Assembly: GCF_018224955.1 (NCBI RefSeq)
Contig: NZ_JAGTUU010000001.1
Coordinates: forward strand, 372,001-436,000
Direction: 5' to 3'
Source: Thetidibacter halocola
GTDB lineage: Bacteria > Pseudomonadota > Alphaproteobacteria > Rhodobacterales > Rhodobacteraceae
Length of the DNA stretch: 64,000 bases
The notes beneath the pieces were generated by a model. The model saw nothing but the letters and a program-made list of their open reading frames with translations. It did no database searches and was not told where the DNA came from. Made by a program: the position numbers and the translations under genes. Shown here piece by piece: positions 25,231 to 34,830 of the stretch; the first letter of the stretch is position 1, and every line of letters begins with the position of its first letter.

Positions 25231-25338
25231 GATGGATCCTCCCTGCAGCCAGCCTATACCGCGCGGGGGGCGCCCGCCAATCCTCCCCCCACCAAGGTCG
25301 CATTCACCGGCGCGAGGCCCCCGCCTAACCTGCCGCGC

Positions 25339-27447
25339 ATGATGTCCCGGCTGCTTTCCGTCCTGCTGTTGATCCTGGCCGCCGCCCTGCCCGCGCGGGC
25401 CGAACCCGTCGACGTGGAAACGCTGTCCAGCCACATCTTTGCACCCATGTCGCTGGGGTCGCAGATCTCGGACGACGGGGTGTATGAGCTGCTGAATTCC
25501 GGCGGCGCGCATGCCGGATACGTTTTCCAGACCGAACCCATGGCCCCGCTGCCCGGCTTTTCCGGTGCGCCGATCAACATGCTGGTGGTGCTGGACCTCG
25601 ACGGGCGCTTCCTGGACGTCAAGCTGCTGAACCACAACGAGCCGATCTTTGTCAGCGGGCTGGGAGAGGCGCCGTTCCACGCCTTCATGGAGCAATACAG
25701 GGGCCATTCGATTTCCGACAGCCTGGTGGTCGGCACGCCTTATGGTGGCGGGTCCGAGGGCAGCGGGCTGGTCTATCTCGACGGCGTGACCAAGGCTACC
25801 GCCAGCGTCCGAATCGCGCATGAATCGATCCTCGCCGCCGCCCTTCAGGTCGCGCGCGAGAAGATGGGCGGCGTGGCCAGCGGCCCGCCCGCCTTTCCCG
25901 ACCCGACGGTCGACGAGGCGCTGACCTGGGATGACGCGGTGGCGCAGGGTCTCATCACCCGCCACACCGTCAGCAACGCCGAGGTGCAGGCCCTGTTTGC
26001 CGGCACGGTCTGGGACGATGACGACCCGGACGCACTGGACGAGCCCGAGGCCCCCTATCTCGACCTCTGGATCGCCGACCTTGGCCCCCGCTCCATAGCA
26101 CGCGCCGTGCTCGCCCCCGGCACGCTGGCCGAACTTGACCGCTTCACCGAGATCAGCACCTTCGACGAGCCGATCCTCGTTGTGGAAACCGCGCGCCACG
26201 GCCTTGTCTCGCCCGATTTCGTGCGCAACACCGCGCCGGACTGGATCGGCGCGGAACAGAACGGCTTTCCCATTGCCCTGCGCGACGCCGACCTGTTCGT
26301 CGAACTGTCGCCTGACGCCCCCGAGGCGCTGCATGACGGGCGCGCGCTGATCCTGCGCACCGACCGGCGGTTGGGCTTCGACCCGGCCGCACCCTGGACG
26401 GTGAATGTGCAGTCGGTGCGCGAACACGGCATGTTCCAGCCCGAGATCGGCCATGTCACCCTGACCGCCCAACACCAGACGCCAGAGCGGTTTTTCACCC
26501 GCCCCGGCGTGGTCGAACGCCTGTCCCCCTTCGAGGAAGCGATCCGCAACCGCGAGGGCGACCTGATCGTGCTGGCGGGTTTCCTGACCCTGCTGCTGCC
26601 AGTGCTGTTCTTCGCCCAATCGCGCCTGGCGGGGCTGCGCGCCTTCACGCCGGTGCGCCTGATGATCCTCGCGGGCGTTCTGGGTTTCGTCGGCTGGTGG
26701 GGCCAGGGGCAGTTGTCCATCGTCACGCCGCTCGCCGCGCTGCAAACGGCGATGGCGGGCGGCAGTTTCGCCTTCCTGCTCTACGATCCGTTCGGGCTGC
26801 TGGTCTGGGCGGGCGCCATTGCGGGCTTTGTCCTCTGGGGGCGCGGGCTGTTCTGCGGCTGGCTTTGCCCCTTTGGCGCGATGCAGGAATTCGCGCATCA
26901 CCTCGGCCGCCTGCTGCGCCTGCCGAAATGGGAGCCCTCGCGCGCCTGGGACCAGCGGATGAAGAAGGTGAAATACCTAGCCCTCTTCGGTCTGGTCGCC
27001 GTGACCGTGATCCGCCCCGAACACATGGACAAGGCCGCCGAGATCGAACCCTTCAAGACCGCGATTACCACCTTCTTCCTGCGCGAATGGTATTACGCCG
27101 CCTATGCCGCGCTCTGGCTGGCTCTGGGGATGTTCGTGTTCAAGGGCTTCTGCCGCTATCTCTGCCCGCTGGGCGCGCTGATGGCCATCGGCGGGATGCT
27201 CCGCTTGCGCCGCTGGATCCCGCGCCGGATCGAATGCGGCAGCCCCTGCCAGCTTTGCGCCGTGAAATGCCAGTATGGCGCCATCCGCAAGACCGGCGCG
27301 GTGCAATACGACGAATGTTTCCAGTGCCTCGACTGCGTGACGATCCATGACGACGAGACGCGCTGCGTGCCGCTGATCCTCAAGGGCCGCTCGGGCCAGC
27401 GCCGGCCTCGCGCCACGGGCCACCCCAACACGGTGCCAGCAGAATGA
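25339..27447 (+). CDS. NosR/NirI-like flavoprotein with iron-sulfur centres
   Basis: Membrane electron-transfer protein of 702 residues. In order: Sec signal (MMSRLLSVLLLILAAALPA), a periplasmic FMN-binding domain with the flavinylation motif DGVTKAT (Thr154), a long periplasmic region, then membrane spans from about residue 415. The spans carry CGWLCPFG (about 507) and CRYLCPLG (about 605), and two cysteine clusters CGSPCQLCAVKC and CFQCLDC follow near the C-terminus. This matches NosR, which feeds electrons to N2O reductase, but no nos gene is present. It is translationally coupled to apbE. Its neighbours are oxidative enzymes, so a different periplasmic partner is likely. Confidence 0.88.
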   Translation: MMSRLLSVLLLILAAALPARAEPVDVETLSSHIFAPMSLGSQISDDGVYELLNSGGAHAGYVFQTEPMAPLPGFSGAPINMLVVLDLDGRFLDVKLLNHNEPIFVSGLGEAPFHAFMEQYRGHSISDSLVVGTPYGGGSEGSGLVYLDGVTKATASVRIAHESILAAALQVAREKMGGVASGPPAFPDPTVDEALTWDDAVAQGLITRHTVSNAEVQALFAGTVWDDDDPDALDEPEAPYLDLWIADLGPRSIARAVLAPGTLAELDRFTEISTFDEPILVVETARHGLVSPDFVRNTAPDWIGAEQNGFPIALRDADLFVELSPDAPEALHDGRALILRTDRRLGFDPAAPWTVNVQSVREHGMFQPEIGHVTLTAQHQTPERFFTRPGVVERLSPFEEAIRNREGDLIVLAGFLTLLLPVLFFAQSRLAGLRAFTPVRLMILAGVLGFVGWWGQGQLSIVTPLAALQTAMAGGSFAFLLYDPFGLLVWAGAIAGFVLWGRGLFCGWLCPFGAMQEFAHHLGRLLRLPKWEPSRAWDQRMKKVKYLALFGLVAVTVIRPEHMDKAAEIEPFKTAITTFFLREWYYAAYAALWLALGMFVFKGFCRYLCPLGALMAIGGMLRLRRWIPRRIECGSPCQLCAVKCQYGAIRKTGAVQYDECFQCLDCVTIHDDETRCVPLILKGRSGQRRPRATGHPNTVPAE

Positions 27448-28313
27448 GACGCCGCCGTTTCCTGACCCTCGCTGCCGCCTTCGCCTGTGCCCCGCGGCTC
27501 GCCCATGCCAACACCTGGCAGGGCCGCGCGCTGGGGGCAGAGGTCTCGGTCACGCTCAGCGGCCCGCGCGAGGCGACCGAAACCGCGCTGGCCGCGATCC
27601 CCGCACGGCTGGAGCAGGTCGAGCGCCTGTTCAGCCTCTACCGCGCCGACTCGGCGCTGGTCCGGCTGAACCACCGCGGACGGTTGACCACGCCCCACCC
27701 GCTGTTCGCCGCGCTGATGGATCTGGCCGACCATGCCCACAGGCTTAGCGGCGGCCTGTTCGATCCGACGGTGCAGCCGCTCTGGCAGGCGCTGGCCCGC
27801 GGAGAAGACATCGATGCGGCCCAGAGGGCCATTGGCTGGGCCCGCGTCACAAGCGGCGGAGGCATCACCCTCGGACCAGGTCAGGCGCTGACCCTGAACG
27901 GCATCGCGCAAGGCTTCGCCACCGACCTCGTGACGAAGGATCTGCGCAGGCAGGGCTTTGTCCGCGCACTGGTCGATATCGGCGAGCAGGTGGCATTGGG
28001 AGGGCCTTACAGGCTCGGCCTTGTCGATCCGGAATACGGTCTTGTCGGCCAGCGCACGCTGACCGCCGGCGCCATCGCCACATCCAGCCCCGGCGCGCTT
28101 CGACTTGGCGAGGCCACACATATCCTGTCTCCCGACGGCCGCCCGCCGCTCTGGTCCACGATCAGCATCGAGGCGCCAACGGCCACGCTGGCCGACGCGC
28201 TATCGACCGCCGCCGTCTTCATGGACGAACCCGCGTTGAGAGCCCTCAAAAGCCGCGCTGCCCTGCACAGGATCACCGCGGTCGCGTCGAACGGCGATCT
28301 CCTCACGCTCTGA
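27444..28313 (+). CDS. apbE: FAD:protein FMN transferase
   Basis: Attaches FMN covalently to a Thr/Ser of target flavoproteins in the periplasm. The 289-residue protein begins with a Tat-like signal (RRRRFLTLAAAFACA) and carries the ApbE segments GGLFDPTVQPLW, LTLNGIAQGFATD, RALVDIGEQVALGG and the metal-site region ATSSPGALRLG with THILSPDG. It overlaps the NosR-like stop by ATGA, so that protein's DGVTKAT motif is its obvious substrate. Confidence 0.93.
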   Translation: MRRRRFLTLAAAFACAPRLAHANTWQGRALGAEVSVTLSGPREATETALAAIPARLEQVERLFSLYRADSALVRLNHRGRLTTPHPLFAALMDLADHAHRLSGGLFDPTVQPLWQALARGEDIDAAQRAIGWARVTSGGGITLGPGQALTLNGIAQGFATDLVTKDLRRQGFVRALVDIGEQVALGGPYRLGLVDPEYGLVGQRTLTAGAIATSSPGALRLGEATHILSPDGRPPLWSTISIEAPTATLADALSTAAVFMDEPALRALKSRAALHRITAVASNGDLLTL

Positions 28314-28324
28314 GGCTTCTACTG

Positions 28325-28345
28325 GTTCCAAATACTCCGGGGGGT
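28325..28345 (+). repeat. Partial copy of the ACTCCGGGGG intergenic repeat
   Basis: AATACTCCGGGGGGTGAGG just after apbE resembles the core of the fuller copies at 29317, 36005 and 37555 but lacks the CTTCATCTTGCC arm and the CAGAG hairpin. It is probably a degraded copy. Confidence 0.4.
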
Positions 28346-28439
28346 GAGGACCGGTCCGCGCAGCGGCAAACCTGCCAGCAGCAGGTTTGAGGTCCGCACG
28401 AGGCGGAGCCCCGAGGCGCCACGGACCCGCCAAAAGGAT

Positions 28440-28467
28440 ATCCCCCGGGCGTTTCCACCCGGGGGAT
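28440..28467. terminator. Rho-independent terminator between apbE and coxM
   Basis: ATCCCCCGGG (28440-28449) pairs perfectly with CCCGGGGGAT (28458-28467). On the minus strand the stem is followed by ATCCTTTT, so it can end the cox transcript; in the plus direction the tail is weak. The two genes are convergent. Confidence 0.65.
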
Positions 28468-28489
28468 TCCACAAGCAGCAATCCGACGA

Positions 28490-29281
28490 TCAGTGCGCGG
28501 CGGCAACCGCCCGCTTCGTCATCACGCCGACCAGGTGCGCCCGGTAGGCGCCTGTGCCATGCAGGTCCGAGATCATGCCATCGGCCGGAACCGTCAGCCC
28601 CGCCAGCGCGTCGGGCGAGAACTTCGACGACAGCGCCGCCTCGGCCTCGGTCCATCGGAACACCCCGCCTTCGGAAGCGCCGGTCACCGCGACGCGGACG
28701 CCATCCGCGTATTTCGCCACGAAGACCCCCGTCAGCGCAAAGCGCGATGCAGGCTGCTCGAACTTCATGTAGGCGGCCTTTTCCGGGATCGGAAAGCGGA
28801 CCTCGGTGATGATCTCACCCTCGTCCAGCGCGGTCGTGAACATGCCCTGGAAATAGTCGTCCGCCGCGATCTGGCGCTTGTTTGTCACCACCGTCGCGCC
28901 CGAGGCCAGCACTGCGGACGGGTAACAGGCCGAGGGGTCGTTGTTGGCCAGCGACCCACCGATCGTGCCGCGGTTGCGCACCGCCGGATCGCCGATATTG
29001 CCCGCCAGCGCCGCCAGTGCCGGGTAATCCGCGGCCGCCTCGCGGGCCACCACCACGTGCTTCGTGCCGCCGCCGATCGCCAGCTTGCCATCATCGGTCT
29101 TGCACACGCCCTGGATCTCGGCCAGCCCGGACAGGCTGACCAGCACCGAGGGGCTGGACAGGCGCTGCTTGAGCGTCGGGATCAGGGTCTGGCCACCGCC
29201 CAGCGGCAGTGCCTCGTCCTGGGCCAGGGCCTCGATGGCGTCCGCCACGGTCGCGGGCCGCACCACGTCGAATGAATACAT
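28490..29281 (-). CDS. coxM: Molybdenum hydroxylase FAD subunit (form II CO dehydrogenase, medium)
   Basis: FAD-binding subunit that takes electrons from the 2Fe-2S subunit, 263 residues. It has the two flavin motifs expected: GGGQTLIPTLKQR near residue 30 and TIGGSLANNDPSACYPS near residue 110, followed by the CO-dehydrogenase flavoprotein C-terminal domain. Last gene of the leftward coxG-coxS-coxL-coxM series; a 99-base gap to coxL holds a copy of the intergenic repeat with a strong hairpin. Confidence 0.93.
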   Translation of the reverse strand: MYSFDVVRPATVADAIEALAQDEALPLGGGQTLIPTLKQRLSSPSVLVSLSGLAEIQGVCKTDDGKLAIGGGTKHVVVAREAAADYPALAALAGNIGDPAVRNRGTIGGSLANNDPSACYPSAVLASGATVVTNKRQIAADDYFQGMFTTALDEGEIITEVRFPIPEKAAYMKFEQPASRFALTGVFVAKYADGVRVAVTGASEGGVFRWTEAEAALSSKFSPDALAGLTVPADGMISDLHGTGAYRAHLVGVMTKRAVAAAH

Positions 29282-29316
29282 CTTCTTGTCCTCCCTTGGC
29301 AGACAGGGACCACTGC

Positions 29317-29369
29317 CCCTTCATCTTGCCAGATAAACTCCGGGGGTCCGGGGGCAGAGCCCCCGGTCC
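29317..29369 (+). repeat. Intergenic repeat, copy A (CTTCATCTTGCC...ACTCCGGGGG...hairpin)
   Basis: Contains CTTCATCTTGCCAGATAAAC, then TCCGGGGG and the hairpin CCGGGGGC-AGA-GCCCCCGG (29348-29366; one spare G). Copies B (36005-36053) and C (37555-37620, inverted) share the same order of elements. It lies between coxL and coxM and, since its stem is palindromic, it may also modulate the coxM transcript. Confidence 0.75.
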
Positions 29370-29380
29370 TGTCCTCTGGA

Positions 29381-31744
29381 TCAGCCGTGCATCGCCGCCC
29401 AGACGCGTTGCGGCGAGGCGGGCATGTTGATGTGCTCAACCTTGTGGCCGCCCGATTGCAGCGCGTCGATCACCGCGTTGATCACGGCAGGCGGCGAGCC
29501 GATGGCCCCGGCCTCGCCGCAGCCCTTCACGCCAAGCGGGTTGTGCGTGCAGGGCGTGGCGCAACTGTGGTCCACGCTGTAGAACGGCACGTCGTCGGCG
29601 CGCGGCATCGCGTAGTCCATATAGGACGCGCTCAGCAGCTGGCCGTTCTCGTCATAGGCGCAGCTTTCCAGCAGCGCCTGACCGATCCCCTGGGCAAGCC
29701 CGCCATGGACCTGGCCCGAGACGATCATCGGGTTGACGATGTTGCCGAAATCGTCCGCCGCCGCGAACCGCTCGATCGTCACCTTGCCGGTCTCGGGGTC
29801 AAGCTCGACCTCGCAGGCATAGGCGCCGGCCGGGTAGGTAAAGTTCGACGGATCGTAGAAGGCCGTCTCCTCAAGCCCCGGTTCGAGGTCTTCCAGCGGG
29901 TAGTTGTGCGGAACGTAGGCCGCCAGTGTCACATCGCCCCAGGCCACCGACTTGTCGGTGCCCGCGACGCTGAACTTGCCGTCCTTCAGCTCGATATCGG
30001 CCTCGGAGGCTTCCAGAAGATGCGAGGCGATCTTCTTCGCCTTGTTGATGATCTTCTCGGTCGCCCGGACCATGGCCGAGCCGCCGACCGCCAGCGAGCG
30101 CGAGCCATAGGTGCCCATGCCCATCGGGATCTTCGACGTGTCGCCGTGCACGATGTCGATCATCGATTCGTCGATGCCCAGCATCTCTGCCACCACCTGC
30201 GGGAAGGCCGTTTCGTGACCCTGACCATGGCTGTGGCTGCCGGTATAGACGCTGATCGTCCCGGTGGCATTCACCCGGACCGTGGCGCTTTCGTACAGGC
30301 CCGCACGCGCACCCAGCTGCCCCACAAGGTTCGACGGCGCGATGCCGCAGGCCTCGATGTAGCAGTTGACGCCAAAGCCGCGCAGCTTGCCCTTCGCCTC
30401 GGACGCCTTGCGGCGCGCGGCGAAGCCCTTGATGTCGGCCATTTCCTCGAGCTTGTTCATCGTCGCGTTGTAGTCGCCCGTGTCATAGACCACGGCGACC
30501 GGGGTCTGGTACGGGAACTCGGTGACGAAGTTCTGCCGGCGCAGCGCAATCGGGTCGACGCCCAGTTCGCGCGCCGCCTTGTCGATCACCCGCTCCAGCT
30601 GGAAGGTCGCCTCGGGACGGCCTGCGCCGCGATAGGCATCAACCGGCACGGTGTTGGTGAACACGGCCTTCACGTTCACGTAGATGTTCGGCGTCTTGTA
30701 GTTGCCAGCCATCAGCGTGCCATGCAGCCAGGTCGGAACCGACGGCGCGAAGGTGGACAGGTAGGCGCCCATGTTCGCCAGCGTCTCGGTGCGGATGGCG
30801 ACAAAGTTGTTGTCCTTGTCCAGCGCCAGCTCGATCTTGGTCACGTGGTCACGGCCATGCGCGTCCGACATGAACGCCTCGGAGCGCGATGCCGTCCACT
30901 TGACCGGGCGGTTGATCTTCCGCGCGGCGAAGGTGACAAAGGCCTCTTCGGCATAGTGGAAGATCTTGGTGCCGAAACCGCCGCCCACGTCGGGCGCCAC
31001 AACGCGCAGCTTGTGCTCGGGGATGCCGAGGACGAAGGCGCCCATCAGCAGCCGGATCACGTGCGGGTTCTGGCTGGTGGTGTAGAGCGTGCTCTCGTCA
31101 TTGGCGCGGCTGTAATCGCCCACGGCCACGCGCGGCTCCATCGGATTCGCGACAAGGCGCTGGTTCACCAGCTCCAGCGTCGTGACGTGCGCGGCGTTCT
31201 TGATCGCCTCGTCCACGGCGCCCTTGTTGTCCTCGACGAAGCCCCAGTCGTAGCAGAGGTTCGAGCCGATATCGTCATGCACCAGGGGTGCGCCGTCGCC
31301 CAGCGCGGCCTTCATGTCGACGGCTGCGGGCAGTTCCTCGATGTCGAGCACGATCGCCTCGGCGGCGTTGCGCGCCTCTTCGAGGCTGTCGGCCACCACG
31401 GCGGCGATGGGATCGCCCACGTGACGCACCTTGCCCTGCGCGAGCACCGGGTGACCCGGCTCCTTCATCGGCTGGCCGAACCGGTCGGTGACCTGCCAGC
31501 CGCAGGGCAGACCGCCCACGCCCTCGAAATCCTTGCCGGTGAAGATGCGGACGACGCCCGGCATCTTCTCGGCGTCCGAGGTGTCGATCCTGTTGATCTT
31601 TCCATGCGCCACGTCCGAGCGCAGGAAATAGCAATAGGTCTGGCCGTAGACGTTGATGTCGTCGGTATACTGACCGGCTCCGGTCAGGAAGCGGACGTCC
31701 TCGCGCCGCTTCGGGCTTGCGCCGATGCCATGATCCTTCGGCAT
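29381..31744 (-). CDS. coxL: Molybdenum hydroxylase large subunit (form II CO dehydrogenase/aldehyde oxidase type)
   Basis: Catalytic subunit binding molybdopterin cytosine dinucleotide, 787 residues. The active-site loop reads AYRGAGR (about residue 370), which defines form II rather than the CO-oxidising form I (AYxCSFR). The conserved base Glu is in [12 protein letters not shown] near the C-terminus, and [20 protein letters not shown] and the GYxQ-like cofactor loops are present. Start MPKDHG is set by GGGAGGAC. Form II enzymes have uncertain substrates; the PQQ alcohol dehydrogenase nearby makes an aldehyde plausible. Confidence 0.94.
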   Translation of the reverse strand: MPKDHGIGASPKRREDVRFLTGAGQYTDDINVYGQTYCYFLRSDVAHGKINRIDTSDAEKMPGVVRIFTGKDFEGVGGLPCGWQVTDRFGQPMKEPGHPVLAQGKVRHVGDPIAAVVADSLEEARNAAEAIVLDIEELPAAVDMKAALGDGAPLVHDDIGSNLCYDWGFVEDNKGAVDEAIKNAAHVTTLELVNQRLVANPMEPRVAVGDYSRANDESTLYTTSQNPHVIRLLMGAFVLGIPEHKLRVVAPDVGGGFGTKIFHYAEEAFVTFAARKINRPVKWTASRSEAFMSDAHGRDHVTKIELALDKDNNFVAIRTETLANMGAYLSTFAPSVPTWLHGTLMAGNYKTPNIYVNVKAVFTNTVPVDAYRGAGRPEATFQLERVIDKAARELGVDPIALRRQNFVTEFPYQTPVAVVYDTGDYNATMNKLEEMADIKGFAARRKASEAKGKLRGFGVNCYIEACGIAPSNLVGQLGARAGLYESATVRVNATGTISVYTGSHSHGQGHETAFPQVVAEMLGIDESMIDIVHGDTSKIPMGMGTYGSRSLAVGGSAMVRATEKIINKAKKIASHLLEASEADIELKDGKFSVAGTDKSVAWGDVTLAAYVPHNYPLEDLEPGLEETAFYDPSNFTYPAGAYACEVELDPETGKVTIERFAAADDFGNIVNPMIVSGQVHGGLAQGIGQALLESCAYDENGQLLSASYMDYAMPRADDVPFYSVDHSCATPCTHNPLGVKGCGEAGAIGSPPAVINAVIDALQSGGHKVEHINMPASPQRVWAAMHG

Positions 31745-31843
31745 TCTCGTGTCCTCCCTAAGGGTCGGTGCGTATCGGAACGCACCCTGTATCTGTCTGT
31801 GTTCAGTCGGCAGGGTGCGCGCGGACACGCACCGCTGTGCAAA

Positions 31844-32329
<486 letters not shown>

Positions 32330-32402
32330 CGTCTTCCTCCCTGGAAATTCCTGTTGTCCCTGCCCCGCGCATCGGCCGGGGCCTCAATCCATCCGTCGTC
32401 CG

Positions 32403-32927
32403 TCAGGACACGATCCGTTTCAGCCAGCTTTTCTTCTTGGTGCCGTCACCCTCGGCGCCCGCCTCGGGCGCGGCGTCGGGATCGGCCGGCCCCTCGACCG
32501 CCTGCTGGAAATTCTCGAAGAACTGGTCGGCCATCTTCTTGGCGAAGCCGTCGATGATGCGGCTGCCCAGCTGCGCCAGCTTGCCGCCGACCTTGGCCTC
32601 GACGTCGTAATGCAGCATCGTGCCGGCCTCGGTCGGCTCCAGCCGCACGGTGGCGCCGCCCTTGGCGAAACCGGCAGCCCCGCCCTTGCCCTCGCCCGAC
32701 AGCGTCACCAGGTTGGGCTCGTCCATGTCCGACAGAGTGACCTGGCCCTTGAAGGTGGCCTTCACCGGCCCGACCTTCTGCACCACGGTCGCCTCGAAGC
32801 CTTCCTCGGCGCTGCCCGCCATCTCGGTGCAGCCAGGCACGCAGGCCTTGAGCACTTCGGGGTCGAGGATCGCGGACCAGACCACTGACTGCGGGGCCTT
32901 GATCTCTCGGGAATCGCTCATCTGCAT
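32403..32927 (-). CDS. coxG: CoxG-like SRPBCC protein
   Basis: 174-residue START/SRPBCC-fold protein of the CO dehydrogenase subunit G family (REIKAPQSVVWSAILDPEV, LKACVPGCTEM), thought to anchor or help mature the molybdenum hydroxylase at the membrane. A basic tail ending KKSWLKRIVS fits membrane docking. First gene of the cox unit; a motif at 32976-32992 shared with other promoters in this island lies about 50 bases before its ATG. Confidence 0.9.
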   Translation of the reverse strand: MQMSDSREIKAPQSVVWSAILDPEVLKACVPGCTEMAGSAEEGFEATVVQKVGPVKATFKGQVTLSDMDEPNLVTLSGEGKGGAAGFAKGGATVRLEPTEAGTMLHYDVEAKVGGKLAQLGSRIIDGFAKKMADQFFENFQQAVEGPADPDAAPEAGAEGDGTKKKSWLKRIVS

Positions 32928-32975
32928 GGGTGTGTCCTCATTCTCGGGCGCCAGCCTAGGCGCGCCGCCCCAAGG

Positions 32976-32992
32976 GGCATATTAGACCAATG
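32976..32992 (-). promoter_or_regulatory. Shared promoter motif, coxG copy
   Basis: Read on the minus strand this is GGCCATTGGTCTAATAT. It aligns with the motifs before the 34831 gene (ACATTGGTCGTATTG) and the 41413 gene (CCAATGGTCGTATTC) at nearly the same distance (45-51 bases) from the start codon. It is probably an activator site of a common regulator (inference). Confidence 0.5.
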
Positions 32993-33012
32993 GCCATAGC
33001 GGGCCACGCATT

Positions 33013-33930
33013 TCACCATTGCGGCGGATGATGCGTCAGCCCGTAGGCCTCGAAGATGCCGGCGATGCGACCGTCGGCCAGGGCCTCGGTCACCGCATCG
33101 CCCACGGTGTATGCCAGCGGACGGTAGGCGAAATGCACCGCAAGGCCTAGCGTCCATTTCGATTTCGCCAGGCCCGGCAGCGGCGGTTCATGCACCGCCA
33201 CCCCCTCGCCCGCGAAGAACTCCAGCTGGGCCAGCGGCCCCATCGCGGCCATGACCTCGCCCGCGTTCAGCGCCGCCATCGCGGCCTGCATCGTGGGATA
33301 GCGCCGTACGCCCGCCGCCGTCTGACCGCCGGCGAAACCCGTCAGGTAGAAATCCGAGATCGCGTCGTTCTCGACGGCAACCGTGTCGAACCGGAAATAG
33401 GCCGGCACCGGGCCGCCATCGGGATAGTCGGCCTCGCGATAGGCGATGGCGATGCGTTCCTCCTGGTATTGGCCCGGAAAGACCACCTGCTCGACCCGGC
33501 ACTGGAAGGTGCTGTCATAGGGCATGCGCAACATCGCGTTCGACACCGCGCCGCCCACGACCGGCCCCTTCCAGATGTTGTTGAGAAGGTCCGCCTCGAG
33601 GTTCTCGCCCGCCGCGACGAAGTGAAAGCGAGGCTCGACCCCGACATACTCGGCCACCAGACGCGCGATCTCGACATCGATGCCGCGCGGCTGGCCCTTG
33701 TCTTCCCAGCTGTAGGGGGCGAAATCCTCATACAGCGCAAAGGTCATGAAACCGCGCTCGACGATCGCGTCCAGGTCCTGCCCCACGATGTCGCGGCTGG
33801 CATTCTGTGGCCTCGCCTGCGGCACCCAGTCGGCGCAGGGATCGGCCGCCAGCGCGGGCGACATCGTCAGAACCAGCGCCAGGCCCGCGCGCATCATCCC
33901 GCTGCCAAAGCAGCGCAACACCCCCTGCAT
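33013..33930 (-). CDS. Quinoprotein-associated substrate-binding protein (MoxJ/XoxJ-like)
   Basis: Periplasmic protein of about 305 residues with a signal peptide (MMRAGLALVLTMSPALAA) and an amino-acid-binding-protein fold: AIVERGFMTFALYEDFAPYS, IDVEIARLVAEYVGVEP and the two-lobe pattern. In methanol dehydrogenase clusters such proteins (MoxJ/XoxJ) assist enzyme assembly or activity rather than import. ATG and two GTG starts are close together; I use the ATG. It follows the c550-type cytochrome by 35 bases and is probably cotranscribed with it. Confidence 0.88.
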   Translation of the reverse strand: MQGVLRCFGSGMMRAGLALVLTMSPALAADPCADWVPQARPQNASRDIVGQDLDAIVERGFMTFALYEDFAPYSWEDKGQPRGIDVEIARLVAEYVGVEPRFHFVAAGENLEADLLNNIWKGPVVGGAVSNAMLRMPYDSTFQCRVEQVVFPGQYQEERIAIAYREADYPDGGPVPAYFRFDTVAVENDAISDFYLTGFAGGQTAAGVRRYPTMQAAMAALNAGEVMAAMGPLAQLEFFAGEGVAVHEPPLPGLAKSKWTLGLAVHFAYRPLAYTVGDAVTEALADGRIAGIFEAYGLTHHPPQW

Positions 33931-33965
33931 CACCGTCACGCTCTCCCCTTCGGTCCGACCTGCGC

Positions 33966-34655
33966 TCAGTGTGCCGCGGAAAGCCCGATGGTCAAGGCCT
34001 CTGCCGCCTGCCGGAACCCGTCCTGCGAGCCGTCGATCAGAACGGCGGCGCGGCTGGCGGCGCTGTCGGCCACCGGCGCGCCGGACAGGGTCGCGATCCC
34101 GGCGGCGATCTCGGTCAGCTGGGCCTTCATCCCGTCGCTGTCCGCGCCCGAGGGATCCTCGGACCAGGCGACCAGCGTGTCGCGCATGCCCTTCAGCTCG
34201 TCCGCCACCTCTTCCATGCTGGCATCGTCGGGGCGCGTCTCGATGTAGGTGCGGATCGCCCAGGCGGCCTCCTGCCCCAGCAACTCGCCGAAGGCCGGCA
34301 TCTTGGTGATGCCGTTCTGGGTATAACCGACGCGGAATCGCTCGACATACCACTCGTCGCCATATTCCTCGGCCTCGAGAAAGCGCAGGTCGGGGGCCAG
34401 CCCGCCCGAGATCACCTCGAGCCCGTGGCACCGCGCGCAGTTCTGGTTGTAGCCCGAGGCGCCAATCTTGACCGCGGCGGCCCAGACTTCTTCACCCGCC
34501 GCTTCGGCGCGGTAGGGGTTCTCGGTCAGCCATTCCTCGCCCACCGTGGGCAGGCCTGCGGTATCGACCGCCTGCGGGGCCACGTCGCCATGGGCGAAGG
34601 CCAGCGCGGGGGCCAGGATGAGCGCGGCCGCAGCCGTGGTGATGATCGATTTCAT
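33966..34655 (-). CDS. Cytochrome c550-like electron acceptor (PedF-type)
   Basis: Periplasmic monohaem cytochrome, 229 residues. A Sec signal (MKSIITTAAAALILAPAL) precedes the haem site CARCHGLEV at about residue 74; a methionine in ITKMPAFGEL is the likely sixth ligand. The long C-terminal extension is found in cytochromes paired with quinoprotein alcohol dehydrogenases. It accepts electrons from the PQQ enzyme and passes them to oxidase (family knowledge). GGGAGGACATGTC precedes the ATG. It is divergent from the PQQ-associated binding-protein gene, sharing a 175-base control region. Confidence 0.88.
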   Translation of the reverse strand: MKSIITTAAAALILAPALAFAHGDVAPQAVDTAGLPTVGEEWLTENPYRAEAAGEEVWAAAVKIGASGYNQNCARCHGLEVISGGLAPDLRFLEAEEYGDEWYVERFRVGYTQNGITKMPAFGELLGQEAAWAIRTYIETRPDDASMEEVADELKGMRDTLVAWSEDPSGADSDGMKAQLTEIAAGIATLSGAPVADSAASRAAVLIDGSQDGFRQAAEALTIGLSAAH

Positions 34656-34720
34656 GACATGTCCTCCCGGATCGTGTCCGTTCCCGTTGCCATGGTGATA
34701 CTGCACACCGCCGTCGCGCG

Positions 34721-34788
34721 GCCATTGGACTTTCGTGGCGCGCGGGCGGCGCGGCCGGACAATCCGGGCAGACATTGGTCGTATTGAG
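34721..34788. promoter_or_regulatory. Divergent control region with two CATTGG motifs
   Basis: Between cytochrome (leftward) and binding protein (rightward). CATTGGTCGTATTGAG at 34773-34788 faces the rightward gene, 43 bases from its ATG. GCCATTGGAC at 34721-34730, read on the other strand GTCCAATGGC, faces the cytochrome and matches the site at 41464-41480 in its GTCCAATGG part. I could not define -10/-35 elements. Confidence 0.5.
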
Positions 34789-34830
34789 CCCCGTCCCCCC
34801 GTGCATACAGTCACCCCAAGGGAGGACAGG

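Noticed and set aside
24424-25338. A long open frame continuing about 305 codons upstream of the NosR-like start
   Set aside because: It is antisense to the ABC permease gene, is Arg/His/Gln-rich as expected of a high-GC shadow, and the signal peptide begins only at 25339.
31775-31843. Terminator between coxS and coxL
   Set aside because: No stem with a T-run could be found in the 99-base gap; cotranscription is the simpler reading.
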